Origin: Candidatus Scalindua sp. | GTDB taxonomy: Bacteria > Planctomycetota > Brocadiia > Brocadiales > Scalinduaceae | DNA: 64,000 bases | Reading direction: 5' to 3' | NCBI GenBank assembly: GCA_018670825.1 | Contig: JABHIW010000153.1 | Coordinates: 1-64,000 of the forward strand | Part shown: positions 39,833 through 52,014 of the stretch, in pieces | Numbering within the stretch: the first letter of the stretch is position 1 | Layout of the letters: every line of letters starts with the position of its first letter | Program-made: the position numbers and the translations under genes | The notes under the pieces: model-generated | Told to the model about the DNA's origin: nothing | Seen by the model: only the letters and a program-made list of their open reading frames with translations | Databases searched by the model: none

Positions 39833-40264
39833 TCAATCCCTTGGAATATCTTCTCCCGGTTTTTTTAGTAATTTATTGCAATAATAAAGGAAGGCAAAAA
39901 GATTTATATTCAGTATTCCAACGCCAATCCACCCCATCCCTTTTAAAAACAGCAAAAAACCACCTAACACAAAACCTGCTATACACAATACATTAACCAT
40001 CATATATTTTTTACGATCAATTTTGTTCATATCTTCAAAAGTTCTTTTTGACTCCAATGGTCGAACCTCTTTAAAATACGAAAAAGTTAATAGCATGTTA
40101 AGAGGTAATAGTGCGAAACAAGCAAAGATTATTATTCTTGAAACATTTAGTTCTGCTTGTAACGTTACAAAAATGATAAAGCTAATAACAAGAGAATTGA
40201 TACAAATTAATTTTATTTGATAGTTCCTCTTAATTCTATTTTTACTATACGCTTTCATATTCAT
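39833..40264 (-). CDS. small membrane protein downstream of RHS gene; candidate immunity protein
   Basis: 143 aa with about four hydrophobic segments, same strand as and about 90 bp downstream of the RHS C-terminus. Confidence 0.45.
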   Translation of the reverse strand: MNMKAYSKNRIKRNYQIKLICINSLVISFIIFVTLQAELNVSRIIIFACFALLPLNMLLTFSYFKEVRPLESKRTFEDMNKIDRKKYMMVNVLCIAGFVLGGFLLFLKGMGWIGVGILNINLFAFLYYCNKLLKKPGEDIPRD

Positions 40265-40351
40265 TCCTTATCAGCTACAAATTACAAAACGGGACTAGTA
40301 ATTACTCTAATGTCAATTTTTAATTAGATCGCACATTCTTTCTGGAACACC

Positions 40352-43300
40352 CTATTTTGGTATAAAATCCCTAATTTCCTTAATAAATCCCCACCTTATG
40401 TCCCATGGATTTAGAGGGATTATATCTGCTGCACCTAATATTACATAGATCCCAATACCTATCATAACAACTCCAACTGGCTTTATAGGTAATGGACCAT
40501 ATTTAACCAATGCAGCACCTCCTCCTAATACAGTAAGCCCGCCATTTATTAATGTAATGTTTACATCCGATGGTGAACCATCTCCCCTCTCCTTTTTACC
40601 ACCAGTCCAGTTTAATTTATTCATGAGTTTCCAAACAGCGTCTTCACTATTATACTTGTCTGTCAGGTACGGGTTACTATCAACTAAACCATGATTTCCA
40701 AGACTATAGAGGGGAACATGTTGACTCCCATCTTTATTGGTAAAGGGAGTTGGAGGATCAGCACGGCTCCCTCTCGAATACCCACTACCACTTTTTACAT
40801 TACTTTTAGTGGAAAAAGTCCCATAATTTTTCCCTGCCTCTGATAGGGAATTTACTGACTTATTTATTATGTCATAGAATTTAGTACCTTCAAACCTTTG
40901 AGTAAGGTGTCGTATTGGATCAGGGAGGAAATAGCTTGCTGCCTGAATAACAGATTTTCCAGGATTACTAAACGGCTCTGTCCATGACTTGAGCATACTT
41001 TTAGCTTGACTCTTGAAAAACTTCTTTGTTCCTCTCCACAATCGTTTTAAGAACTTAGGCCAATGCCCACTTGGGTCAGTATATTTGAGTGGGTTATTTT
41101 TGACATAGCTGTACCTGTTGAGCGACTGGGGGGTTGTCGGGTCAGGTACTATTGTGTCTGCCGAGATAAACCTTCCCAGTTCCGGGTCGTAGTATCTCGC
41201 GTTATAATAGTAAAGACCCGTCTCGATGTCAAGCTCCTGGGAAGTGTATTTGTGTTTTGTTACGGACGGGCTGCTGTCTGAAAATGTCTCGCCGAATGGA
41301 TAGTAACGTATCTCTTCCACCTTGACTCCACTTGAGTTTGTTATAACACTGCTGCTTCCAAGATGGTCCTGATGGTAGTAATAGGTATCGATGGGAGTCT
41401 TTGACGCTATCCTTGTACCGCCGGCAAATATGTATCTGGTAATGTTTCCTCCTGTATCTTCGTAGAGCTTGCCGATGTAGATGGTAGTAGAACTGCCCGT
41501 CAGTTTCTTTACCCTTGATCCCGACCCGTCATAGTAGAAGAGTGCTGTCTGACCAGCCTTAGTTACAGAGGAGGGTTTGTTGTCGTAGTTGTATGTTATC
41601 GTCCTGTTAGTATCAGCCGGCATGTTGCCGTTAGTGTCATAAGTGTATGTCTTGCCATTACTTGTTGCCGTCACTGCGTGTGGTCTGGTGCCGTAGGTAT
41701 AGGTGATCCCTCTCTTTGAGGTGAAGTTGCCTATGGTATCGTACGCGTATGTCAGTGACCCATAGTTACCACTATTTGCGGTTATAAGCCTGTCGAGTGC
41801 GTCATAGGTAAAGGTCTGTGTGTTTGTACCATCAATGTTGTCGGTTATGTTTAAAATGCTGCCTATGTTGTCAAATGTGTAGGAACGGTCTATGAGGGCA
41901 GTTCCTGTTGATGTATCTGTATCAATTGTGGAGAGGAGACTGTTGTTTGGATTGTAGGTATATGCAGTGTCCACTCCGTTTCCGTATGTTACTCCTTCAA
42001 TCTGTCCCAGGGCGTTGTAGCCGGTATAGCTGGCGTATGTGGTGCTGCCACTGCCAACATCATCCGTTACTGTCAAAAGGTTGCCGCCTGTATCGTATGT
42101 GTAGTTTACTCTCTTCGTGTCAGGGTAGGTAACGCTCTTTGTCCTGCCAAGGGCATCGTATATAGTCTCTGTCGTGTAGCTGGTTGAGTCAACTGTCTTT
42201 ATTGTCTTTACTGTTCTGCCCAGTTCGTCGTAGTAGTATTTGGTACTGCCTGTTGAATCTGTCAGAGTGGTAAGCCGTCCTGTAGAGTTTGTTGAAAATG
42301 TCTCATCATAGGTGTAGATTGTGTCCGAACCCACAGGATAGATTTTCCTTGTGGTCCTGTTGAGCGCGTCGTATGTGAAGTTAATCGTCTGGTTTTTTGC
42401 GTCTGTCTGTGATAAAAGGTTGCCGTTGTTATCGTGGCTGTATGACCAGCTTCCCATGTCAAGGTCGTTCATGGTCAACTTCCTGCCAAGGGTGTCATAC
42501 GTCATGGTAGTCTGATTACTCTCGGTATCTGTTAATTTAATAAGATTGCCCAGTGCGTTGTACTCATAGGTAGTTGTCGCGTAAAGGGCATGAGCACCGG
42601 TGGTGCCTGTGTACTCTTCTACCTTTGTAAGCCTGCCGTAGACGTCCTTCACTTCCACCTTCTTGTGGCCGTTGGCATCGGTAAATGATGTTGTGCCTTT
42701 GTTGTAGGCGGTAGTCGTGATTGTACCGTCTGGGTTTGTTGTCTGAATTACTCTGCCCACAGGGTCGTAAGTGTATGTCTTCCATTTAGGGCTGCCTATG
42801 CCTTCAAAGTAAGGGAGGCTTTCCATGTATACGTGTCCAGATGTATCATATTTAATATCCTGTACGATTGTTTTGCCGTCCGGGCCCTCTTTCCATCTCT
42901 TTACTGTCCTTTCCAGTCCATCAAGGCACACCTCAGACTTGAGGTAGTTTGACGTGCCGCTCTCTTCCGTACTGTTGGTAACTATCCGAAGATTAGCCGT
43001 GCCGCAATCCTGATACTCATATGATACCGTCCCATAGGTGGATGTTGAGTCCAGCGGGCCGATTACCTTAGTTCTTCTTCCGAAGATATCGTATGCGTAC
43101 GTGGTTGTATTTCCGTTGGGCTCTGTCTCGGATATCACTTTTCCGTACTTAGGGTCATAGACGGTGGTAGCTGTATGGCTGAGTGGGTTTGTTGCCTGAT
43201 AGGGATAGGTGTATGTAGAGTCATAGGTAATGGAAGAAAGATTACTCATCGGGTCGGTAATGGATGTCTGATTCCCATAACTATTGTACGTGTATGTTAT

Positions 43301-45910
43301 GACAGGGTTTGTACCGTTGTCGTTCCATCTGGTATCCGTAAGGAGGTTGCCGCTTGTATCATAGGTAAACCACGCCTCTGATACCGTTGTAACGATATCG
43401 TTATTGACGTAGGTGTGATTCGGGAGTGATACAATCCAGTTTGCGGTGTCATAGTTATAATCCGTATACTCAACCCTTTCACCTCCCGTTATCGAGTCTT
43501 TATCAAGGTGCTTCTCCGTTATGTTACCGTAGGCATCGTAGTCAAAAGTAGTCGTTGTTATTCTGGCTGTGTTTTCGTTGTTGTCGCCGTCAAACACATA
43601 ATCATCACTCTGGCTCAGATAGGGAAAGTCCACGCCTGTGAATGGTGATGTCGAACCGTAAGTTTTTTCAGTTCTGGAATAGAGATTGTCAGAAGAATCT
43701 TTTATTTCAGTTTTATAGGGAAGTCCCTTAAATATATCATCCTGCTTGAACCATGTTTCTGAGGTTGTACCCGCAGGGTCTGTACTCTTTACATATTCAA
43801 AACCTCTGAATTCTCTATCGGCAATGTCATGGTGTCCATCTGAGTAGGTATAGTTTGTAGTAGACGTATTTCCGATACCATCATTGACAGATATTGATGA
43901 GACGGTCTGGACGATGTAGGGGAGTACATTGTTGTCGTACGTGGAGGATGGTTCGTAGGTGATGGAGGTTGTACTGCCGATGCCGTTGTCTACGGATGTT
44001 AAGAGGTCTGTAGGTTGAGTTGCAAAATACGCGGTCAACCAACGCCCGTCACTGTTTTGGGGAATCCACATGAGATCATTCTTTCCATCTCCATTGAAAT
44101 CCCCTGCTTGTAGATACGGCGCTGCATTGTATGAATAATAAACACCGTCAAACAGTGCTGGTAGTGCCGGTGAGTTATAACTGGGAACGGTAAAGCCATT
44201 GCCGGTAGAGTATGCAATTAACCATCGACCATCACTATTAAGAGGAATCCACATATAGTCTGTCTTTCCGTCTCCATTGAAATCAGCTATCTTCATGTAG
44301 TTGCCGTCACGATGAAATGAGTGATATCCATCTATTAAAGCAGGTAATGCCGGATTGTTATAATCAGGAACAGAAAACCCGGTTCCTGTAGAATAGGCAA
44401 TTAGCCAACGCCCGTCACTGTTTTAGGGAATCCACATAAGGTCACTCTTTCCATCTCCATTGAAATCCCCTGTTTGTATATACGGTGCTGCATTGAATGA
44501 ATAATAAACACCGTCAAACAGTGCAGGTAGTGCCGGTGAATTATAACTGGGGACGGTAAAGCCATTGCCGGTAGAGTATGCAATTAACCATCGACCATCA
44601 CTATTAAGAGGAATCCACATATAGTCTGTCTTTCCGTCCCCATTGAAATCCGCTATCTTCATGTAGTTGCCGTCACTATGAAATGAATGATATCCATCTA
44701 TTGAAGCAGGTAATGCCGGATTGTTATAATCAGGAACAGAAAACCCGGTTCCTGTTGAATAGGCAATTAACCATCGTCCATCACCGTTTTTGGGGATCCA
44801 CATGAGATCCAGTTTTCCATCTCCATTGAAATCTCCTGTCTGTAAATACGGAACGGTATGATATGAATAATAAACACCGTCAAACAGTACTGGTAGTGCC
44901 GGTGAATTATAACTTGGAACAGTGAAGCTATTATCCAAATTACTCCAATTAAGTACCGTCTTTGGCAGTTTCGTCCCTCCGGTAATATTACCTGAAGTAT
45001 CGAGAGACGCGTCACTTCCGTATTGCTGTACACTGTAAAGGGTACTCCTGCCAGTACTGCCACTGTACTGTGATCCCGGAGTTTGTGGATCAGCATCATA
45101 TTCTAACTTATACACTCTGACCGTGCTGTTATTGGAAACAACTTCTATCGTGATCAAACGTGTTGCAGTGGTAACTGAAAAGTGTGGAATGTATTTTGCG
45201 TATGCATCCGTCCTTGAATCATCATAATAGAACTTTATGTAGTTCGTTGGACTCAAGTTGCTGCCGCCGGTGTAGTCTATCCTATCAAGATATATCTCTC
45301 CCTGATCTTTAGTGTAGGTGTAGGTTATGTAGTTGCCGTTGGTGTCCTCTACTCTGTCTATCATCCATTTGAATACATGGGTAGCATCAGACGGATCATC
45401 CTGTCTGGATAATGCAGTTGTACCGTAATAGTGCTTTGTACCATCCTTTGTTGTTGCCTCCCAACCACCTGATGAGCTGTTAAAAAAGTACTTGATAAAT
45501 GCACCTTCGGTCTTATGACCGTAATAGTCTGCACCCCAGTCTCCTCTTGTTACCAGCTCTCTGTTTCCATCTGCCACATAGTCATTGTTACTGTAATCTA
45601 CACCCCACTTTGTATTCCTTTGAATGAAACTTGTCTTTATGTCCCAACCCACGCCTATCCAGCCGTTTCGTTTGTTGGAGTTGTATGAGAGTGCCAGGTT
45701 CGGAGCCATTCCGTTTCTTCCGGGAGGCACTTCTACCGGGACGCTTACGTTTGCGGCACCGGTGTTGGGGTCTGTACCTACGCTTGAGGATGTTCCTCCT
45801 AATGAAGCAGTTGACTGATTCTGAGTGGAAGCATATACGGTACATATTGAAATAAACAGTAGGATAAAACTTAAGATTACGCTCTTCCTGAATGATGTAC
45901 CGGAAATCAT
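40352..45910 (-). pseudogene. SpvB/FG-GAP/RHS-repeat protein interrupted by one nonsense codon
   Basis: 44423-45910 (SpvB N-terminus plus GDFNGDGK repeats) and 40352-44296 (FG-GAP, RHS YD repeats, RYYDPELGRFISADTIVPDPTTPQSLNRYSYVKNNPLKYTDPSGH core) are in the same frame, separated only by TAA at 44425-44423. Confidence 0.8.
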
Positions 45911-46345
45911 TTATGCCTCCCTTTTCTTATTTTTATTTTTGTAGTGGCAATTTATGAATTGCTACTACGTTCTTCGAAATTATTTGTTTCATGTTAGATT
46001 TTATTGTAGAGGCTAAGAACAAACCTTGTGCCAAAGGAGAAGAGGAAGTATGGTTTTGCTATTGTGTTAAAGTTTATAGTACTTTGAAAATACTACCAAC
46101 ATAGGATTTACGCTGAGAAAGAAAAAATTATTATTGTTGTTTATTCAGAATAAATGATGGAGTGATAAGAGGGGGTATAGTGTGCCAGGCACATTAGTGT
46201 GCTGTTACTAAGGTGTGCCATGGCACACCTTATATTGTATTTCAAGAAGAGTGATAATGGGGAGATGAAGTTGATAATCGGCAAAATGATCTTGCCAGAA
46301 TACGCTGTAGGGATTGTCCTGTTGTTCAGCAATATTTAAGCAGAA

Positions 46346-46842
46346 TCATTTCCACAAATCCCGATCCAGGTTTCTGTACTGGACGGCTTCTGATATGTGT
46401 TCTATTCGAACGTTCTCACTCTGATCGAGATCAGCAATAGTCCTGCCGACCTTGAGTATTTTATTATAACCCCTTGCGGAGATGTTAAGCTCTGTCATTG
46501 CCTGGTGGAGCAGCTCTTCTGCCTGGCTGTCCAATGCACAATGTTTTTTTATCGTCTTTGCGGACATGCGGGAGTTGGTTGAGTATTTGAGTCCCTGGAA
46601 TCGCTTTAACTGTATCTCACGTGCCTTTGTAACTTCCTCTCGAATCTCCTCTGACGATACACCGGTTGCCTCAGATGTAAGGTCTTTATACTGAACATTC
46701 TGGACTTCAACATGAATATCAATCCTGTCAAGCAGGGGGCCGGAAATTTTGGAGATATAATTTTGAATCTGGTACGGTGTACAGTGACATTCCCTCCTTG
46801 GATCACCATGATAGCCTCATCGACAGGGATTCATGGCACAGA
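46346..46842 (-). pseudogene. comM: 5'-truncated comM/YifB (Mg chelatase-like) remnant
   Basis: Minus strand reads [46 protein letters not shown]...RDLWK; internal TGA and loss of the N-terminal ATPase part. Confidence 0.75.
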
Positions 46843-47201
46843 ATAGACACACCAGTAGTGGCATCAAAAATTAACTATTCATTACGCAACGTTAAGAATA
46901 AGACTTTGTATAGTCAAGGCTTATAAGCGGCAATTTTTCTCTAAAACTAGTGGTGCATTATCATGATTCAGCTATTCCATGCACCTTTTTTAGTGACTTA
47001 AAATAAAGACTTATGGCAAAAACTTAGCGTTAGTGGTGAAGACATAATTAGAAAACCAAAAAATTTCCCCACCCGGTTAGAAGATGCTGGCAACTGCTCT
47101 CACAATATCAAGTGGTAAACCTGAGAGGCTTTCCCCTTCTTCATCAATACAACACTTATTTTGATTGACTCAAATAGTCAGTTTGTTACTATTTCCTTAC
47201 T

Positions 47202-49061
47202 ATGGCAGACAAAAAAGGAATTCTTTCATTGTTTAGTAAAAGAAAAATTGAAAGTACCGCAATAGACACACCAACACCAACTATCGAAAGTCCTGCTGAC
47301 CAGGAGACTGCAAAATATATCACAAAGGACTTTGCAGAAAAACTAATACGAGAAAAAGTAGAGGATGCTATTGATGTATCACTTTCTGGCATAGAAGGTA
47401 AATTAGAAGAGAGGACGATTAAACTATTTAGTGAGTTTGATGAGAAAGTGAGTGATGCTATTAATGTGTTACGTTCTGATGTAGAAGGTAACATTGAAGA
47501 GAGAACGATTAAGCTATTTAGTGAGTTTGATGAAAAAATTGAAAGTGCTATTGATGTGTCACGTTCTGACGTAGAAGCTAAAATCGAAGAAAGTACTAAT
47601 AAATTATTTAAGGAGTTTGACGAAAAAATAAAGTTGAATAGTGATGAAATGTTATCTCGCTTACAGACTGAATATAGAAAACAGACAGATGATTTGGTAA
47701 AAACGATAGGTTCAACATCACTGGTAAAACATTTAAATATATACGTCATCGGCATTGGTTCAGCTCTTCTTATCATTATAATTTTTCTTTCATTGTTCAG
47801 TTACAGTAAAGCTAAAAGTACTGCAAAAAGTACTGCGATGACAATAATTAAGGACCAGGTAGACCAGGAGTCTACAAAATATGTAACAAAAGACTTTGCG
47901 GAGAAACTTATACGCAAAAAAATAGAAGAGACTACGAATATAGCGCTTTCCGACATAGAAGGTAAATTAGAAGAGAGGACTGATAAACTGTTTAACGAGC
48001 TGGATAAAAAGATAAAGTTAAATAACAATGATGTTTTATCTAATTTACGGGCTGAGTACAAAAAAGAGACAGAGAAGTTACTGAATACTATAAAGAATAA
48101 TGAATCATCAAATGGAGTGGATACAAAAGAACCAGTCACCGTTGTTTCGGGGAAAACCGGTAATAATATGGCTGAAGATGATGGGTCAGTTTCACAAACA
48201 GAAATAGAGAAACAACAAGGTTTTGAAGATTGGTACAACAAAGGGTTAAATGAATTATTGCGTTCAAATTATTCCGTAGCAGTTGTATTTTTCAGTAATG
48301 CAATTAATTTGAATCCGAAAAGCCATGCTGCTTATCATAAAAGGGGTGATACTTATTTTAGCCTTAAGAATTATGAAAAGGCAATTGAAGACTTCAATAA
48401 GACGATTGAGATTGATCCTGAAAACTTTGTTGTTTACGGAAGAAGAGGTGATGCTTATGGCAAGCTTGAACAGTATGGAAAAGCAATTGAAGATTATAAT
48501 AAGGTAATTGACCGAAACCCATTATATGCTCCCGCTTACAATAATAGAGGGAATACTTATTATTCTATTGGACAATATGAAAAGGCGATTAGGGACTACA
48601 ACAAGACAACCGAGCTCGATCCTGAGAATGTTGTAGTTTATAGTAACCTGGGTGTTACTTATTCCGGGCTTGGACAGTATGAAAAGGCAGTTGAAAACTT
48701 CAATAATGTTATTAGGTTGGCTCCTGGAGATAGTTATCCTTATATACAGCTTTCAAAAATAAATATCGTTACGGGTAATTATGAAAGTGCATTGGATGTG
48801 ATTAAAAAGGCATTATCGTTATCTCTTGAAAAAGAAACAAAAGCAATGGCACTTTATATAGAATGTATCGTAAAGAGAATTCTTAATATTGATACATCTG
48901 AATCTGAAAATGAGTTTTATGCAATACTACAAGAAGATTTTATTACAACGGGGAATCTTTATAAAATTGAATCATGGCTGAAAAATGCGGAAATTGATGA
49001 TGAAACAAAGATCTTTATCAATGTAAAGACCGCACTGCTTAAAGAGCATCTAACAGAGTAA
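47202..49061 (+). CDS. coiled-coil/TM/TPR-repeat protein
   Basis: Duplicated KYITKDFAEKLIREK...EERTxKLF modules, TM YVIGIGSALLIIIIFLSLF, TPRs (AAYHKRGDTYFSLKNYEKAIEDFNKTIEIDP). Confidence 0.8.
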   Translation: MADKKGILSLFSKRKIESTAIDTPTPTIESPADQETAKYITKDFAEKLIREKVEDAIDVSLSGIEGKLEERTIKLFSEFDEKVSDAINVLRSDVEGNIEERTIKLFSEFDEKIESAIDVSRSDVEAKIEESTNKLFKEFDEKIKLNSDEMLSRLQTEYRKQTDDLVKTIGSTSLVKHLNIYVIGIGSALLIIIIFLSLFSYSKAKSTAKSTAMTIIKDQVDQESTKYVTKDFAEKLIRKKIEETTNIALSDIEGKLEERTDKLFNELDKKIKLNNNDVLSNLRAEYKKETEKLLNTIKNNESSNGVDTKEPVTVVSGKTGNNMAEDDGSVSQTEIEKQQGFEDWYNKGLNELLRSNYSVAVVFFSNAINLNPKSHAAYHKRGDTYFSLKNYEKAIEDFNKTIEIDPENFVVYGRRGDAYGKLEQYGKAIEDYNKVIDRNPLYAPAYNNRGNTYYSIGQYEKAIRDYNKTTELDPENVVVYSNLGVTYSGLGQYEKAVENFNNVIRLAPGDSYPYIQLSKINIVTGNYESALDVIKKALSLSLEKETKAMALYIECIVKRILNIDTSESENEFYAILQEDFITTGNLYKIESWLKNAEIDDETKIFINVKTALLKEHLTE

Positions 49062-49182
49062 GTAGCCATTTTTTGATTTATCACATTGGTAAAGACTACT
49101 TTATCTTGAGATTTCTTTCATAACAACACTATAGTTTACTGATTGATGACTTAAATTGAGAAGTTTACGGTGAGTAAAGATT

Positions 49183-49815
49183 ATGAAATTAAAGATTGCC
49201 ATCTGTTGTTGTAATTGTCTGTTTGGAGAGGGAATTAAGGGCCTTGTAGAGACATATAAGAAAGAATACAAGCTTAACGTAACTACTGTTCTTAATTGCT
49301 TTGATCCTAAGATGATTAGTAGTGAAAAACCTGATTTACTCATTACCGACTTTAATACTCTATCTGATATGTTTCATGAAGATTTTTTTCATGACAAGTT
49401 GCGAGTGCTTCTTTTAGGAACAAGGTGTCTTCCAACAATTGAAGATGGTCGTTTAGCAGATTTTATCTCACATGGACTCGTTGGCATTTTATCGCCCGAT
49501 ACCAACGAATCACAGTTCAGTAAGGCTTTGAATACTATAATTTCCGGAGAACTATGGTTTGAAAGAAAGAAATTACAGGGTGCTGTTCCTGGTATTAAAA
49601 GCTCTACCGGTAAAGATGTTCCGAACCTGACAGAGAAGGAGATAGAAATAGTCAAATTGATTTGTGATGGACTCTCAAACAAAGAGATAAAAAAATCCCT
49701 CAAAATAACAGAACAATCCGTAAGAGCACATCTAAGCAGGATATACAAGAAGACTGGAGTGTCTGACAGACTACAACTTGCACTTCTTGCCGTGAACACA
49801 AGGCAATTCAATTAG
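49183..49815 (+). CDS. LuxR-family response regulator
   Basis: Receiver-like PDLLITDFNTL; LTEKEIEIVKLICDGLSNKEIKKSLKITEQSVRAHLSRIYKKTGVSDRLQLAL. Confidence 0.85.
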   Translation: MKLKIAICCCNCLFGEGIKGLVETYKKEYKLNVTTVLNCFDPKMISSEKPDLLITDFNTLSDMFHEDFFHDKLRVLLLGTRCLPTIEDGRLADFISHGLVGILSPDTNESQFSKALNTIISGELWFERKKLQGAVPGIKSSTGKDVPNLTEKEIEIVKLICDGLSNKEIKKSLKITEQSVRAHLSRIYKKTGVSDRLQLALLAVNTRQFN

Positions 49816-49967
49816 AGAAGCATATACATAATCATCTACAAACCCTGACTTGTCAAATATACTCCCGCTTGACATTGTTGTTCCACCAGAAAGAAAAAAA
49901 TCACTTCTTAAAAAGTTGTAACCATTGTCTGCTATATACACCGTACATATATATGCATGTAAATGGC

Positions 49968-50200
49968 AAACATACATTCTAAAACAAGTAATCACACTGA
50001 GACCTGCCCGCCCGAACGACGCAGCCGGGAAGGTCTCAGTGTGGAATTTTCTTTTGCTCCTCACTTTTTATTAAGAATTATAAATTGAATAGATGTAATC
50101 TACGTCAAAAATGTAACAATTGTGACATTTTTATAGCTACAAAATACCCTTCAAATGTAACTATTGTCCAGTTGTGTCTGTACTGAATCTGTGTTAAATT
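49968..50200. repeat. intergenic duplicated block, copy 1, with dyad operator-like sequence
   Basis: AAATGTAACAATTGTGACATTT at 50109-50130 in a block matching 55372-55640. Confidence 0.65.
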
Positions 50201-50614
50201 GATGATAGAGATCTCACTTATTTGGAGAGAGGGAGAGGTAAGAGAAAAGAGCATTATTCATTACTTATTATTAGTTTTAAAATCTCTGGAAGTAGGATGA
50301 AAGGAGGGTCTCTATCATTACAAAATATCTAAAAGCAATTTCCTAGTGCGCCAGCTCGAAAACTAAACGAGGGATTTAAAAATTGGAACTTAGACGAAGT
50401 AATCCAAAGTGGAGTTGAGTTGATAGCGTATTTATTTTATGAAGTTTGTACCTAGGTGATTTTTGAGTGTTTTTCTTTTAGCAAAATTTTACTAAATTTA
50501 ATTTGAATGGAGGGAAGTTATGGCAAAATTGGCATATTCGAAGATTAAATCTGACACTAGACATGTCGGCAGATAAAAATTATCTTTTTACAAATTAACT
50601 TAAGGAGAGTAGTT

Positions 50615-50977
50615 ATGATATATGAATATGGTGGTACTGGTGGTGAAAAGTTTGATTATGTATATGGTATACAATCGATTGCTTTACGCGCAGGTGCTAA
50701 CGTAGACCAAATTACCATTAACGGTATAGCATACGGTGGCGATGGCGGTAATGACTGTGGGACGCTCACTTTGGAAGCTGGCGAATATATCAATGGTATT
50801 CATGGACGATCTGGTGCTAATATTGACCAAGTTACATTTGTAACAAACCGTGGTAAAATACTTGTTGGTGGCGATGGTGGTGGTGGTGATCCGTTTAGCA
50901 TTGCTCCCATAAAATTAAAGGGGATTGGTGGAAGAAGTGGCTCCAATATCGATAGGCTTAAGTTTGACTGTGAATAA
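50615..50977 (+). CDS. jacalin-like lectin domain protein
   Basis: YGGTGGEKFD..GIQSIALRAGANVDQITING..YGGDGG; three repeats (RAGANVDQI, RSGANIDQV, RSGSNIDRL). Confidence 0.8.
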   Translation: MIYEYGGTGGEKFDYVYGIQSIALRAGANVDQITINGIAYGGDGGNDCGTLTLEAGEYINGIHGRSGANIDQVTFVTNRGKILVGGDGGGGDPFSIAPIKLKGIGGRSGSNIDRLKFDCE

Positions 50978-51479
50978 TTCTAATTTTTAGAATAGCGAAA
51001 TTAGTGTCAATATGATACTTCCCAAGAAATGGAAATCTAGACACTGATTCTGAAGTGATTGGGGTCGAACTTAATCTATTGTACATACTATCAGTCTTAA
51101 ACAGGGACAGACACTAATTAAATAAAAGAGTGTCTGTCCTTTTTTCTTTCTTATCTTATTTAACCTTCGCCAGATCTACATGATATTCTTTATCACGAAA
51201 AGGACTTTTGACTATGATTGTTGTTTTTAGCATTTGGATTTAATTTATTGTAAAGCAAACATGACGCCACGAATTCATGTCTGGCTACAAATGAATGTAG
51301 GCCTATTTACTTGATTAAAAAGATTTAGAAATATTGCAACGAGTCAAAAGATACCATGGGAGGCGTTACTCCTAATCTGATGGTAAAAGCGAAATTTCTA
51401 TTTCCCCTTTGACATTACTTATAATGGATGTCCCTTAACACATGCGAACAGTTCAACCGATTTATGGGTATAAAAAAAT

Positions 51480-51950
51480 AACCATGTATCGACAGACCCA
51501 ACTGGAAGTTATATAGGTCATATTGACTGCTGTGGTAATTTCCTCTCCAAAAAGACGATATTAATCGCAAAATCAGAATATTCAAAAATAAATGAGGGAT
51601 TTAACGGCATCGATGAATCCTTTAAAAACGATGGTTTTGAGGTTGTCAGAGTCATGTGTCAGGACGTATATGTCCCGGAAGTGAACGATGCTACTACTGC
51701 CGCTTATACGAACAGTCTAATCTTGAACGATCATGTCTATGTTCCCATGGCAGTAAAGGGTTATGGAAAATATGGTCGTGAAGCACTTGAAGTCGATGAG
51801 AATGCTATGCAAAATCACTAGCTAGTAGGCATCATTGGAAAGAAGCACTTCCCCTGGTTGGGCACAGACGCCAGGTACTGCCGGACGCACGAGGTGCCGG
51901 GAGAGGCTGTGAATAACTGGCTGAAGAGCAAAAAGCTGAAAGTAGATTAA
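51480..51950 (+). pseudogene. remnant of agmatine deiminase/peptidylarginine deiminase-like protein
   Basis: Decayed frame reads TDPTGSYIGHIDCCGNFLSKKTILIAKSEYSKINEGF...AAYTNSLILNDHVYVP...EVDENAMQNH*, then IIGKKHFPWLGTDARYCRTHEVP. Confidence 0.65.
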
Positions 51951-52014
51951 AAGCTATTTGTTGGCTTACAACTGTAATCAAATATTTAATTATCTTAATA
52001 AAGGAGGAAATAGT

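Noticed and set aside
41063-43482. Several ORFs antisense to or out of frame with the RHS gene
   Set aside because: Shadow frames of a long repetitive coding region; no independent start signals or recognisable domains.
44035-44583. Two near-identical 60-aa ORFs (MHTLPAMALP...)
   Set aside because: They are alternative-frame shadows of the FG-GAP tandem repeat, not genes; used only as evidence for repeat periodicity.
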